64,000 nucleotides of DNA from Corallium rubrum (lineage: Eukaryota; Cnidaria; Anthozoa; Scleralcyonacea; Coralliidae). Below the pieces are notes generated by a model. The model did no database searches and was not told the origin of the DNA. It worked only from the letters and a program-made list of their open reading frames with translations. Of the stretch, positions 47,439 through 59,775 are shown in pieces; the stretch's first letter is position 1, and every line of letters begins with the position of its first letter. The DNA is taken from the NCBI GenBank assembly GCA_964035015.1, contig CAXIUP010000007.1, forward strand, positions 1,058,701 to 1,122,700, in the 5' to 3' direction. Position numbers and translations under genes: made by a program.

Positions 47439-48893
47439 GGCGATCTTAATTGTAATATGCTTTCCAGGATAGATAATTCTTCTAAAAATGAACTAAACAC
47501 TCTATGTGAACTCTATCAACTTGATCAACTAATTAGTGCTCCAACCAGAATCACAAGTGATACTAGAACTCTTATTGACATTATCCTCACAAACAGACCA
47601 CATCGTATAGTATCTAGTGGGGTTATACATCTGAGCATTAGTGATCATAGTATGGTGTATGCTATAAGAAAAATATCTGTCGCTTCTAAAACAACACATT
47701 CTATCACTGCAATAAGGAACTTTACAAATTTCTGTGTTGATGATTTTAACGACGACCTGAGGAATACTCCTTGGGCCGAAGTTAATAAATATGATGATCC
47801 TAACCAGATGTGGAGCTGTTGGAAGATGATGTTTCTAGGAGTTATTAATAAACATGCACCGTTAAAAAAGAAGAGAATTAGAAATAAGAAATCTCCGTGG
47901 TTAAATGCCAGAATTAAGAGATCGATGATAGATCGGGACAAATTGAAATCAACGGCCATTAGAACGAACACTTCTGAGGATTGGTCAAATTATAAAAAAG
48001 TTAAAAATCGTGTAAACAATGAAATCAAGGAAACTAAGACCCAGTATTATCAAGAACACGTCCGATCCAATTCCGGCAAACCGCGGGAGATATGGAAAAC
48101 GATTAACGAAGTCATGTCAAGAAACCCTAAGGGTATGCTTATATGATCCCGGTGTACCGGGACGGGATGGCAGCCGGGATGATTTTGATGTATTGAAATA
48201 AGTCAACACGTAAAACAGAAAAACCACGCGATGCCTGAAGAAACGCAGATTTTGTTGATCTGATCCTAAAGTTAAAAGTGAATGATTGTGGCAATTGAAA
48301 ATGGCTTTTGAGTTGAAGTTATTTAGTAATCTAGGCCTTGAAAAATGTAGGCGAAAGCTTTCCGATGCACATAATCAAAGGCGTGACTTATTTCAATACA
48401 TCAAAATCATCCCGGCTGCCATCCCGTCTCGGTACACCGGGATCATATAAACAGGCCCTAAGAATGATAGTAATATTAACTCGATTAAGACAAATGCAGG
48501 CTCCACCACAAGTCCAGATTTCTTGGAGCGTTACAGGCCACAAGGTTGCAAAAGTTAAATAATCGGGCTGGTCGAACAATATGCCAATTAGGGTACGAAG
48601 TCAGATGTCGAGGAAAGACGGAGTAAACACAAATGTATTATTATGCAATTCTTCATGGCAATGCTCCGGCATACTTGAAGCAATATTTTCTCTATGCTAA
48701 TCATGGAAGGGAATACAACCTTAGAGGTAGTGAAAATCTTATTTTGCCAAAACCAAAAACCGAATATTTAAGAAAAAGCTTCACATTTTCTGGCGCTAAA
48801 TTATGGAACAGTCTTCCAATCTATTTGAAAAATCAAGTTACTTTGTCGTCTTTCAAGCGAGAATTGACATCCCTCAGTTCCTATAACTACTAA
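47438..48893 (+). pseudogene. CR1/L2-like LINE with internal deletion and MITE insertion
   Basis: Endonuclease part: LGDLNCNMLSRIDN, TLIDIILTN, SISDHSMVYAI. A linker follows (RNKKSPWLNARIKRSMIDRD, then SRNPK). After the MITE at 48132-48455 the same frame resumes as NDSNINSIKTNAGSTTSP. It then jumps, with no RT, to LQKLNNRAGRTICQLGYEV and the C-terminal MYYYAILHGNAPAYLKQYF..GAKLWNSLP, ending at 48893. The RT domain is deleted. Confidence 0.82.
48132..48455. mobile_element. 324-bp MITE inside a LINE
   Basis: Long terminal inverted repeats (about 70 bp, with TTATATGATCCCGGTGTACC and GATTTTGATGTATTGAAATA). Flanked by CCCTAAG at 48125-48131 and 48456-48462. Removing the element restores continuous LINE coding. 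A 7-8 bp duplication fits a hAT-like insertion. Confidence 0.88.
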
Positions 48894-49002
48894 CCTAACT
48901 ATTAAACTATTTGTATATATAACATTGTAAATACTGTATACTCTCTCTAATTTAATTAACTTATATTCGGCTCTTATGAAAAGCAATTTGTAATTGATAA
49001 GA

Positions 49003-49153
49003 CTTCCTTCCTTCCTTCCTTCCTTCCTTCCTTCCTTCCTTCCTTCCTTCCTTCCTTCCGTCCGTCCGTCCGTCCGTCCGTCCGTCCGTCCGTCCGTCCG
49101 TCCGTCCGTCCGTCCGTCCGTCCGCCCGCCCGCCCGCCCGCCCGCCCGCCCGC
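49003..49153. repeat. (CTTC)n(CGTC)n(CGCC)n compound microsatellite
   Basis: Three consecutive tetranucleotide blocks after the 3' UTR of the LINE fragment ending at 48893. Confidence 0.97.
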
Positions 49154-49419
49154 CAAAAGAACATTCCAAAAATTATCCCTCCCTTTCCAGGGCAATAATT
49201 GTCCGTAAGTGCCTCGTTTTGCCTGGCACATTACCCTATCAACAAATAGAGAAACCTTAACAATATATAGAAGAAAAAGTCAAAAACAGTTCAAGAAAAG
49301 ACATAAGTTTGTTCAGTCAAAAAAGTCAATTGAAAATAAAAAAATTTAGAATAAATATTGTTTTAACTTATTTTGAAATGAGAAAAGAGATTAGGCGTCA
49401 TGAATATCTGGGCTCAACA

Positions 49420-50190
49420 TATTGAAGAATTTAGGACCTTAATTGATAGCTCACTGAGAACCGTCTAATTTTAGTTCTACAAAAAGGAGTATAAAATAAT
49501 TTTGAACTTCGTGTGTTATAATGATGTACCTGATTGACCCAAAATCAAAATCAAAAAAACTATTGGGAAGTAAACCATTATGGTAAGAGTACATAAATTT
49601 ACCTAAATTAAGTACAGAAATATCATTGAATTTCAAGATTTTTAATTCCTTAAATATCGGGTCAGTATGCGCATCATATGCTTTCTTATTGATACATCGC
49701 ACTACACGTTTTTGTAACAAAATGATTCGTTTAAGATTAGAGGGATATGTTCGGCCCCAGACAGTAACACAATATTGGAAATAAGGATAGACTAAGAAAG
49801 CCAAAAACTTGATTTGTATATGATTCCTATTGATTTAGAAATTTTTCTGGCAATATGCGAGATGTGAGATTTCCAAGATAAATGCTCATCAAGTATTACA
49901 CCTAAAAATACCACTTCATTCACTTGATTAATATTACACTTATTAATCTCTAATTTCAAATCAAATTATTGTTTCCTCTGCCTTGGTTTGAACACAATAT
50001 AATTTGATTTCTTTGTATTAACAGATAATTTATTTGCCTGGAACCAGATAGACAACTTATTCAATTCAGAATTAATAGTGGTTGTTAAATAGTTTAAATA
50101 ATGACTAAAGAATAAGTTGGTATCATCGGCAAATAAAACCAATTTAAAGGCATTGCAAATATCATTTATATAAATCAGAAAATTCGTTCA
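49420..50190 (-). pseudogene. LINE fragment, RT and C-terminus, minus strand
   Basis: From about 50190 leftward: FLIYINDICNAFKLVLFADD (catalytic FADD), WFQANKLSVNTKKSNYIVF, a stop, LGVILDEHLSWKSHI, HIARKISKSIGII, another stop. The open part at 49804-49451 then has YFQYCVTVWGRTYPSNLKRI and LLQKRVVRCI. Jockey/CR1-like motif order; a different subfamily from the plus-strand copies. 5' truncated at the foldback at 50175. Confidence 0.75.
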
Positions 50191-50308
50191 TATTAGGTAC
50201 GTCTTTACTGGCACATGTAGCGTCAAGTTTGAGAAAAAAATAGTTGATCTAAATAACATCTTTGTATTATACAAGACGTACCTAATATGAACGAGTTTTC
50301 TGATTGGC
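50175..50308. repeat. Foldback with adjacent CCAATCAG motif
   Basis: TTCATATTAGGTACGTC (left) and GACGTACCTAATATGAAC (right) are inverted. The right arm runs into CTGATTGG at 50301-50308, with more CCAATCA sites at 50318-50325 and 50401-50408. Confidence 0.65.
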
Positions 50309-51603
50309 TATAAGTAACCAATCACATTGTCCATTATCAATTCGTTTCCATGCTCCTCACTGATTGGGATTAGGGGAAGGTGTTGGGTTAGGTTATTTAA
50401 ACCAATCAGGAGCCTTCTTAGTATAGGTAGGTACGCACCGTACGTGTCCTCTCTTAGAATTTAGGTTTATCCTGAATTGTCAAAGGGTCTAGAATTCAGG
50501 ATTATCGATCCTAGGCCTGAATTCTAGATGAGAGATATGTTGCCCTACGCGGTCAAAAAGGTATATATTTGTAATGAATCCGACGTGATATACAAAAATA
50601 TCACTTGACTTCAAATTTGTTAATGATTGACAAATCCTGCTAATAACTGAAGTTTGCGTTCCAGATATGCAGAATAGAGTTCACTGGTGTGGGGTGGTCA
50701 AAAGAGGATGCTGCGCTCTTCCCAGAATGCTTTGCGACAAGTAGCAATTATAAGCCGCGTTATAAATTTAACTTTCCTGATAAATTTCCACTGTTGTGAT
50801 TTTTTCATTAAACGTAATTTCACTGTGTCGAGTTTAGTCGGCGCTTTTTCGGCTACAGTTGCTCTATACTATGATTATTTTAGTTTCATGATTTGCTAGA
50901 CAGTTAACTGTTAAGAATCTCGCTATAAGTATATAAATATAGTATTAATTTAAGGTTACACTATATGATAAAACACTGGTTTCATCATTTTTAGATTTTT
51001 ATCCAGTTATATTAAGAAACTAGAGGTCTCTCGACTGCCGCAATTTTTTTTCGAAAATATTAAAAGGCGACCAAGATATAGCCAAAAATGTTACGACCAC
51101 TGAATTCCGCGGCGCGAAAGTTGTAATTATGATGTATGTCCAGACGCAACGTGAAATTTTCGCGGGTATCGAATATCTGTCATGTGTGAAATTAAATAGG
51201 TGAATGGGAATGTCGCGGTTCATTGATTGAATTCAAGACATCGTTTATACAGCACAGTGAAATTCCGAAACTGAAGTATATTACTGATCTCTCTTGAGCC
51301 ATGAGTCCGAAGTGTTCTTATCAGGTTTCCTCCACGTGTGGTGTAAGTTAATATTTGTTTAACCTTGCCAAGCCCACACTAACGAAAAGTTGAGTCTGAT
51401 TGGTTTCCCGTCCAAGGTGATAAGAGGATTAAAAGTGTGGACGGGAGAAATGAACAGAAACGGACAAAACTCCTCCAAATCTTTTATCGTCTTGTACAGG
51501 GGAAGAAAATTTCGACAATTCCCTCTACAAAAATAGATATCGGCGGCTTGCGTTTTATCCAATTCTTTCCAAACTTTGCCAGAATGTTGAACAACAATAA
51601 AGG
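50309..51603. other. No gene recognised
   Basis: Includes a short palindromic patch (GAATTCAGGATTATCGATCC..GGCCTGAATTC) near 50490-50525. The 87-codon minus frame at 51359-51622 lacks any domain. Confidence 0.35.
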
Positions 51604-51756
51604 AGTAAAACCGTGTTCGCATTTTAGATTTAGTGCAATATTTTTCAAATGATATGCATTTCTTCTATCGTTTTCACCAAGTGAAGATGAGTCAACTTCC
51701 CTGCTTTATATCAAAGAAAATACAATATCTGTCAAAAAATGCGAACACGGTTTTGC
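51604..51756. repeat. Short foldback
   Basis: GTAAAACCGTGTTCGCATTTT at the left is mirrored by AAAATGCGAACACGGTTTTG at the right, with about 110 bp between. Confidence 0.65.
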
Positions 51757-52009
51757 CCTTTGATCATTTGAGATAAGAAATATGATGTTTTGGAAGCTTC
51801 TGAATGAAACCAGAACCGCCAATATCTCCTGCCGCAAAGGGCGCTATTATTTAAAAAGCATCTCGTAGCAACTGCAGTTTTTATAGGTGTAGAATGTTTT
51901 TTAGATTCTTAGCTGCTGCAGTTATTTGTCATTGTGCATGCCAAATTTGAGAGACAAAACTCAAAAATTCAGCGCGCGGTGAGTATTCTGGTGAAATAAG
52001 ATTCTATTT
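51757..52009. other. No feature recognised
   Basis: Non-coding sequence without a clear repeat. Confidence 0.35.
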
Positions 52010-52370
52010 AACAATTAGATTATGAGCTCGAAATTTCTATGAGTGAATAGTTGACGAGAGCGGAGCTCGAGTCAACTATCATCTCATAGAAATTGAGAGC
52101 GAATAATCTAATTGTTTTAGTAGAAACTAACTTGTGTACCTTAGTTCTTCCAAATTATTTCAAAAAACGAAGCATAACCATTGTTTCTGTGCGAAAACCA
52201 AGGCAAAACAATCTTTCACTCCTCGTGTCCTCCATGTTGTTTTACTGCATGGCCGCGCGAGCACTGGTACTCAATTTGCTACTCGCTATCTATTGACGAA
52301 TAGATATCGAGTAGAGTAGCCAATCAGATTGCAGCATTTGCAATAGAATACTAGTAAGTTTCTACTAATA
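52010..52370 (+). repeat. Palindrome-capped element
   Basis: The palindrome at 52010-52116 has arms of about 53 bp (AACAATTAGATTATGAGCTC and complement). The arm TTTTAGTAGAAACTAACTTG follows. In the interior CTATCTATTGACGAATAGAT forms a small palindrome. CCAATCAGA is at 52320-52328 and the inverted arm AAGTTTCTACTAATA at 52356-52370. The order, and the AATTGTTTTAG junction, match the element at 11160-11667. Confidence 0.7.
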
Positions 52371-53240
52371 TATGTAACCTTAAACACGAACGGCAGAAAA
52401 TGACCTTAGGGGCTTTCTCACAATAGCCACAATACAAGCGTTTATGAATAAAAAAGAACGTTCTGGACAAATTTCGAATGTTTTACTTCATTACTAGTAG
52501 CATGTCTTCCTTAGCCCACAGAGGGAGACACCAAAAGTCAAATATTATTCTTTTTTTTATATATTTGCAGCGGATTCAGGTTGAGCGTTTAAGGACAAAA
52601 ATTGTCGCGTTAGTTATATGAAGTTTCTAGGCAAAATGTCAGACATTGCTAGGTCGGAGCCACTGATCTCTATATAACTGGATTGCTCATCTGGCTCCAA
52701 AAATGAAGCCAAGATGGCTGCCACGGAAACCTTGTATGTTTTCGTAGCACATAAAGAGAAGAAAAAAGCCACATTAAAAAACATTACGCTATTGGTGTCA
52801 AACAAGGAACACTGTACAAGGTTTAGAAGCTTACTTTTTGCGTTTGTTGGTATTATTAAGCAGTAAAACGTGTTATTTCGTAGTTTTTTACTCTGCCCGG
52901 TAACCGATAAACTTTCCGACATCATAGAACTCGTAAAAATACAAGAAAAACAGTCAATAACTTCATTATGAAACACTTTATGTACCTATGATAGTAAAAT
53001 ATGTCTTTACAAAGTCTTGAAGTATGTTAGTTGACGATTTCGAACTGTATTTAATTTGCTTGTATTTTCTTTCTGTTTCCTAGTGGTATTGTTTTACGGC
53101 TTTTCCAACTCCCCTGGTCCCCCGGTTAACTCCACTGACCTATATATGATGGTTAACTCTTACTACCCGCAAAACAAGCCCGCAAAGATTACTGGACAGG
53201 GAGTAGTAAAATGACGGATCTGGCTTCAAAATTTCGACTG
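52371..53240. other. No gene recognised
   Basis: The 120-codon minus frame at 52614-52976 is unrecognised. CCACTGA.CT.TATATA tips near 52660 and 53135 match the dispersed foldback family at 19028-19337. Confidence 0.35.
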
Positions 53241-53412
53241 TTAAGGCTCTTTTCCAGTCATCACAAAAACCAGTTCGCTGCGAGTGTTTGCATCTAATTA
53301 AAAACAACTCACATGCAGTGCTTGTTTTCTCGTTGTGAGTTCTTTTTAACGAGATACACGTACTCGCAGCAAGCTGCGAACTAGTTTTTGCGATGAGTGG
53401 AAAAGAACCTTT
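53241..53412. mobile_element. TTAA-type foldback MITE
   Basis: TTAAGGCTCTTTTCCAGTCA and its inverted counterpart (TGAGTGGAAAAGAACCTTTA) bound two arms of about 80 bp with CTGCGAGTG and its mirror. Related by its tip to the MITEs at 59776-60239. Confidence 0.75.
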
Positions 53413-53546
53413 AGACAGAAGTAATTTACGCTATCCAGTATATACAGAGATCAGTGGACGGGGTTTACAAGTTCTTTTTAGTGCAAAGTTTCACAGAAAC
53501 TTTGCAGTATTGTGATGAGTGGGGAAAATTCACACGATAGATAGAT

Positions 53547-53828
53547 CATAGTCCCTAGAATTATATTGTCTGGAGACGCGGCGAACATCAAAGCGGTTAA
53601 CAATGAGCTACAATTTAGGTTGAGGGTGGCAAATAAGGTGCACAATCTTTTGTTTTACGGTCATTAATATTTATAAAGCAATGCTGTTATTGGTTGATTG
53701 CTTCATTATGCGAAAAATACAATGTGTTCAGCAAGCGTTAAGGTGAAATAAGGTGCACAAATGTGAACAAAAACCTAGAACAAAAACTTTGGCCGCGTTT
53801 CCAGACAATTTATTTCTAGGGACTATGG
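53547..53828. mobile_element. MITE with 36-bp inverted ends
   Basis: CATAGTCCCTAGAATTATAT and TTGTCTGGAGACGCGGC at the left are mirrored at 53790-53828. AAATAAGGTGCACAA occurs twice inside as a direct repeat. Confidence 0.75.
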
Positions 53829-53862
53829 ATAGATACATAGATACATAGATACATAGATAGTG
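53822..53862. repeat. GATACATA short tandem repeat
   Basis: Several copies of ATACATAG just right of the preceding MITE. Confidence 0.85.
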
Positions 53863-53863
53863 T

Positions 53864-54112
53864 AAACCTTCCGGGGGGTAAACTTACCAGGTTTAACGAC
53901 ATACATACTTGTCGTAGTTGAAAGGCTAAAACCAGTGAAAATGTGAAACACTAGTATCAGTCTTTCATAGACGACAAATATTTATGTCGCTTAAAGCTCG
54001 TAAGCCCTATAAACAGCGATAACAGACAGGTTTGTACCTTATCTATGGATATTTCTTGAAAGACGTGTTTATCTTAATATACCAAGAATGAAAGAAGTTT
54101 CCCCCCGGAATA
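53864..54112. repeat. Foldback
   Basis: CCTTCCGGGGGGTAAACTT at the left is mirrored by AAGTTTCCCCCCGGAA at the right. Confidence 0.55.
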
Positions 54113-55181
54113 GATAAGAATACCACTGCGCACGCGTGGTTTTGTTTGCGACTGGCGAATACGGAGAAAATGGCGGAGAAAACGTAAAGGAGTGATCGAT
54201 TTTTCTTCTCGAAACAACGAATTTCTAGGCTTTAGTGCATGGCTAATTAAATATGGTCTGGGCGAAAGGATTTACTGTCTGCCTAGCGGAAGGTCAAAGG
54301 TGCGAATAAATATTAAAAGCTTTATATTTAACTTTAATATGGTGTGGCATGTTGACGATGTTGTGAAGTCGGTTTGTAGAGTGTTGTTGGTTCGTGTCTG
54401 TTATATTTTCAGCTCAGTAACAAATTCTGTATACTGGAGATCGTAGACTGTCTTCGCATTTTGATTTGGCGTTCAATAAGCAACTGTACGAAGAACCCTG
54501 GCCATATAGTAAACATGAATGTTTAGTTGTACATGTATCTGTACCTGCGTGAACTTAGCGCGTGATTGGGGCAGACGATTCGCAATGCTAACATAACGTG
54601 AAGCTAGCAACATAATCATCAGGCGTAATAATTTGTGAAGGCAACAAAAACTTACTTATCTTGACATCCACTTGACAAATTTTAGTCAGTTTTGATCTGG
54701 ATTGACTGGACGTCACACGATACGTATCAGTATCGGAATTCTTGTGATGCGCCAGCTTTTTATGCAAAAATTTCGAGGAGTTTAAAAAAATCTTGATGTT
54801 ATTAAACAGACCGGAAAACAATAGTGAAGGGTACAAAAGACGTCAGTATTCATGTCTGTCGGGGTTTATAATTTTTTTTGCGTTCTTGAAGAGAAAATGA
54901 CTCTAAGAATCCCTCGAGATTCTATTTTGGGTTGTTTGTCTGAGTTTTCACTTGTATTAAATTAACTTGGGCTTTGCTCAAGAAAATGGGCTGGCAGCTC
55001 TGCCCGTACACGTGGCAAAAATTGTTATTACTAGAAACTTTGCACTATCCTTGGGATCTAGTTAAATTCACACGCAACGCGGATATTATCAGACAGAACG
55101 TTGTAAGTCCCGCCCAGCAACGTCTGACATTTTGCCAATTATTGTCGTTAAACGGCTAAAACACGTACACCATTATTCAAC
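54113..55181. other. No gene supported
   Basis: ATGGCGGAGAAAAC followed by GTAAAG at 54170 could be a tiny first exon; nothing else supports it. Short unassigned frames lie on both strands. Confidence 0.3.
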
Positions 55182-55427
55182 ATGGCGGACGAGATATATT
55201 TTTGGTTTTGGAAGCTTCGTATGGGTAGCATGCGTCAAAGAACAACGGAAGACATCGGTACACGAGAAAGAGTAATAGCTAAAAGAAGCAAAGGAGCAAA
55301 GAATAGCGAGATGGAAGCTTCTACAGCAGGGCAAAAAAATGCATTTTATCGTATTAATAACACCGTATTAATAGCAAGCGTATTTTCAATCCCGTTGCGT
55401 TTACACGGCCAAGTTAAGCGCGATTAA
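55182..55427 (+). CDS. Hypothetical ORF
   Basis: ATG at 55182 in the context AACATGGCGG, then 81 codons (MADEIYFWFWKLRMGS, later RTTEDIGTRERVIAKRSKG). The start context and the acidic/basic pattern are coding-like. No domain was recognised, no neighbouring exon identified, and the last third overlaps a GTTTACACGG repeat. It may be a first exon or chance. Confidence 0.25.
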   Translation: MADEIYFWFWKLRMGSMRQRTTEDIGTRERVIAKRSKGAKNSEMEASTAGQKNAFYRINNTVLIASVFSIPLRLHGQVKRD

Positions 55428-55790
55428 CTGATCGTGCTCAGCCTCCTTGAGGTGGTGCAAACTAATCGTAATTCATTTACGCCGCTCTGTTTACACGGGC
55501 ATTTTAAGCCCCCTTAAAGTCAAATGTGGCTCAAAATACTTATTTTAATAAGTATTCTTCCATATAGGTGAATTTTTTTACATAGGCATAGGTGCTTTAC
55601 GTGGATCATTAAATTTAATTACGTCTGAAATACCAGTAATTCTAAAAGGCATATGTAAAAATCATTTCGTATTACTTAAAGTGTTCTTCAAAATACAATC
55701 ATAAAAGACTGAGGTAAATTTTCGTTGCTTGGGCATAGTCTTTGGGGAAAAAAAAATTATGGCTTTAGTTATTTGTAACTGCCTTTCCAA
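55428..55790. other. No gene recognised
   Basis: Contains a second copy of the GTTTACACGG motif (55489), the first being near 55399. Otherwise AT-rich. Confidence 0.35.
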
Positions 55791-55864
55791 TTTATAAAAT
55801 AACATTTTGAAAACGCAGCGGTGATTGGTTAAAAGGCGTGTTTCTGTAACTCTATGGAAAACAT

Positions 55865-56481
55865 CGATAGATTACGCCATCCAATACGCCATCGTTCTAA
55901 TAGTGAACCCGCACAATCCAACGAGAACGAACGAATAACCTTATTAACTGAACGACTCAGTCGTCCAGACTCGTACTTTTGGTTGAGACGACGAATTGTT
56001 ATGATATTCATCAGTACAGAAGCGGGTTGATAATAACTTGTCCTTCCAACCAATAGGTAATGGAGTTTGTATGATGACTGACTCGCAGTCACCATTGAAG
56101 TATTTAACGCCACGCAAATCGAAACTCGTTTGTTCAGAGATAACCCGTAATACTCTTTGTAACAACGCTGTCATTGCACCTTTACACATGCATGCATGTA
56201 AACTGTGTGGAAATATCTTTATTTATAATGCAGGACTAAGATTTGAGCTCGATTGATAGCGCGATAACATTTGATCATTGTGGTATTGTTTGATAAAATC
56301 AACCGCGATACTCGTAAACAGTATAAACAAGGACAACGAGGGCAGTTAAAAGCAATATAACATTTTCAATTTAACACCCCAGTAACGCCCTAGTACAGCT
56401 AAAACGATTGTACTGTAGTTAAAATCTGTATTGGAGTCAAAGCAACAATCCTCAATGGCTCAACAGTTCTATAGGGTCTAT
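55865..56481. other. No gene recognised
   Basis: Overlapping frames on both strands (55829-56256) without a domain; probably interior of the palindrome-capped element. Confidence 0.35.
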
Positions 56482-56769
56482 AAAGCTACGGTTACACACC
56501 CCGATTTATGTCGCCAATTTGTGTCGCAATGGCATTGCGAGATAAATCGGTGTGTGTAACATACCCAGTCGACACCGATTTATGCGTTGCTGAAGCATTG
56601 CAAGTTTTTGATAAGGGATCAAAATCTGCAACGCCGCACAAATCAACAAGTGTAACATCATACCTGTCGCCGATTTGTGGTGAAATCATGCCAAATTTCT
56701 TTTGTTCAAGCTCCGCCCATCCTTGGTTTATTTTTAAACTTGATTTTTCATCAACACAAATTGATTGGT

Positions 56770-59407
56770 GAGAAATGGAGGAGGCGTGGCACTATACATC
56801 AGAAATACTATTAATTATGATTGTGATAATACTTTAAACTTAAGGGAATTAAACCTTGAATGGCTTTGTATTAAGGTTAAAAAACCAAAAACAAAACCAT
56901 TTCTTGTTGCAACATGGTATAGACCCCCGAATTCACCAGTGAGTGTTATGGATACGTTCGAATGCCTTTTAGAGAATCTGGAATCTCAAGATATTGAAAT
57001 TAACATCTTGGGAGATTTAAACTGTGATGTTAGTGCCACTCCTGTCGATCATAATACAAGCCGATTACTTGAAATATGTAATACTTATCAATACAAGCAA
57101 CTCATTGAACAACCAACACGTACAACAAAAAATACGGCTACCACTATAGATCTATTTTTGACTAATGATTCCACAATATTTTCTCATTATGGAACTTCAG
57201 ATATAGCCATTAGTGATCATAACCTGATATATGCCATAAGAAAATTACCATCTTTAAAATCCAGTCCTAAAATAATATTATCAAGACAATACAAAAATTT
57301 TGATTGTGGTAAATTTAGAGAAGACCTTGCGTTAATTTCATGGGAAAATATTGGAAATCAAAATGATCCAAACTCAGCCTGGGGAGTCTGGAAGGAATGT
57401 TTCCTCTCCGTTTGTGATTATCATGCTCCTTTAAAACGTAAAAAGGTTCGAAATAAGCCAGCACCATGGTTGACTTCAGATTTGAAGAAATTGATGTTTG
57501 AAAGAGACAGGCTTAAAAAAATAGCTAATCGACTTAAAACAGAGAAAGCTTTTCTAGACTATAGAGTCATTAGAAACAAAGTCAATGAAAACATTAAATC
57601 TTCCAAAATACGATACTACAACTCGTACTTCAATGAGAATTGTAAAAATATTAAGAAAGCGTGGAGAGGGGTTAATGACATACTAGGTAAAAACCCGAAA
57701 TCAACTTTTATTAATCATATTAATTATGATAATAAAAGTTGTACATCACCACGAGAGATAAGTAGTGCACTGAATTCACACTTTACAGATATTGGACCCA
57801 AATTAGCCTCTCAGATACCACTATCTAGTAGAGATTTCACAGAATACATTAACCCTACTGAGCATTCTTTCAATATATCTCAGGTATCAAACGATAAAAT
57901 AAACGAACTAATAAATGCTCTACCACTAAACAAAGCATGTGGTCTTGATGGAATCTCTGCTCGATTGTTGAAAGATGCGGCTCCCATAATTGTGCCATCT
58001 TTGACTTTTATTATCAATCTTTCAATCAGAACTGGAATTTTCCCTGATGATTGGAAGATTGCCAAGGTGACACCAATATATAAAGATGAAGATAAAGCCA
58101 ATCCGAATAACTACAGACCAATATCTGTTTTACCAGTTGTTACCAAACTGATTGAAAGAGTTATTTTTGATCAATTGTACAGTTATCTGACAGGGCACAA
58201 CTTACTTACAGAATCGCAATCTGGATTTAGACCTCAACATTCGACTATGACGGCTTTGTTAGATGCCGTAAACGATTGGTATTCAAATATAGATAGAGGC
58301 CTTTTAAATGGAATAATTTTTTTGGACCTAAAAAAGGCTTTTGACACCATGGACCATCAAATTTTGTTACATAAACTAAAATTATATGGTGTCTGCCAAT
58401 CAAGTTTAGTTTGGTTTACTTCCTATTTAAAAGAACGTAAGCAAAGTACATTTTCAAACGGTGTCCTGTCGGATAGCTGTGCTATAAATTGTGGAATTCC
58501 ACAAGGTTCAATACTTGGTCCGTTACTCTTCTTAGTTTATATTAACGATTTACCATCTTGTGATCTATTTTCCAAAGTACGAATGTATGCAGATGACACT
58601 AGTCTTACTATAGCTAGTGATAATGTGCATGTACTAGAGCAACAAATGAATCACGATATGTCTGAAATACATACATGGTTACAAGCCAACAAACTAAGTC
58701 TAAATGTCGTGAAAACTAAATATATGATAATAGCAAGTCAGCATAAAATACGACACCTCACACATCAATTTCAAATTGAAGTTAACCACCAACTTTTAAA
58801 AAGAGAGAAAGGATATAAATATCTCGGGGTTGAAATAGATGACTCCTTAACTTGGAAAGATCATATTTGTAAAATCTCTAAGAAAATATCTGGGGGGATA
58901 GGTGCATTAAAACGGGTCAGACAACTTGTGCCATTTAAATTATTACTTACTATGTATAATTCATTAGTACTGCCGTATTTCGATTACTGCAGTGCAGTTT
59001 GGGGAAGTTGCGGTAGAGGATTTTCCGATACACTTCAAAAGTTACAAAACAGAGCTGCCAGAGTAGTTACTTTTTCAAGTTATAACAGACAATCTACCGA
59101 GTTGCTGGATGAGCTTAAATGGGATAATCTTGAAATAAGGAGATCGAAACAACTAGCTGTGATGATGTATAAAATAATGATTAACAGGGCACCAAGTTAT
59201 TTAACTAACATGTTTGAGAACATAACTTCTGTACATTCTCATAACTTGAGAAACTCAGAGTATAATGTTTATGTCCCAAGACCATATACTGAAGCTGGCA
59301 AAAACAGCTTTCATTATCAGGGAGCGGTTCTCTGGAATAGTCTATCGAGAGATATAAGATGTCAAGACAATGTGAGATCTTTTAAAAAATATTTAAATCG
59401 TAGTTAG
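56770..59407 (+). CDS. LINE ORF2 protein, N-terminally truncated, otherwise intact
   Basis: About 878 uninterrupted codons; the frame enters from the flanking MITE without an ATG. The endonuclease part starts NGGGVALYIRN, with ATWYRPP, LGDLNCD, TTIDLFLTN and SDHNLIYAI, and lacks the first catalytic Asn/Glu region. Linker PAPWLTSDLKKLMFERDRLK. RT: CGLDGISARLLK, NYRPISVLPVVTKLIERVI, IIFLDLKKAFDTMDHQILL, GIPQGSILGPLLF and the catalytic MYADDTSL. C-terminus: LQKLQNRAARVVT and NSLSRDIR. It cannot retrotranspose alone, because the 5' end is missing, but it is the youngest-looking LINE in the window. Confidence 0.88.
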
Positions 59408-59610
59408 GTTATTATAGTTATTAGGTATTATTATAAAAGATTGTAAATAATTCATACGTATTCTATATATTTGTAATTGCTTGTAATTTTTTTTTTTTTT
59501 TATATATATATATTTGTAATTATTCTTAAAAATTGTACACGGCTCACTGGAAGAGCATGTATTAATGAAGTGATACCGTGTTTAAATAAAGATTATTGAT
59601 TGATTGATTG
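56770..59610 (+). mobile_element. 5'-truncated CR1/L2-like LINE with open ORF2
   Basis: Starts within the endonuclease domain. The ORF ends at 59407, with a 3' UTR containing AATAAAG and an (ATTG)n tail. TTGATTGGTG lies both before the 5' junction (56761-56770) and at the end of the tail, which fits target-primed insertion at or into an ATTG-like site. Confidence 0.85.
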
Positions 59611-59775
59611 ATTGGTGTAGCCGGGTGACCGATTTATCTCGCAATACCTTGCGACACAAATCGGCGACACAAATCGGTGTGTTTAACCAAAGCTTAAGAA
59701 GTATTCATTCGCTGTTTTTTGCAAGAATAGTTCTTTTGTTTGAAGGACGTCGTCGTTGAGGTGATCTTAAATCCC

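Larger units (their letters stand above)
56482..59697. mobile_element. TTAA-type MITE split by a LINE
   Basis: The left tip AAGCTACGGTTACACACC and right tip GGTGTGTTTAACCAAAGCTTAA (last 4 bases TTAA) are inverted. Internal GCGACACAAATCGG motifs occur on both sides. The LINE at 56770-59610 sits inside. The original MITE would be about 350 bp. Confidence 0.75.

Noticed and set aside
48801-49260. GRTD/KEGR and PSFL/RPSV repeat ORFs
   Set aside because: They are products of the (CTTC)(CGTC)(CGCC) repeat.
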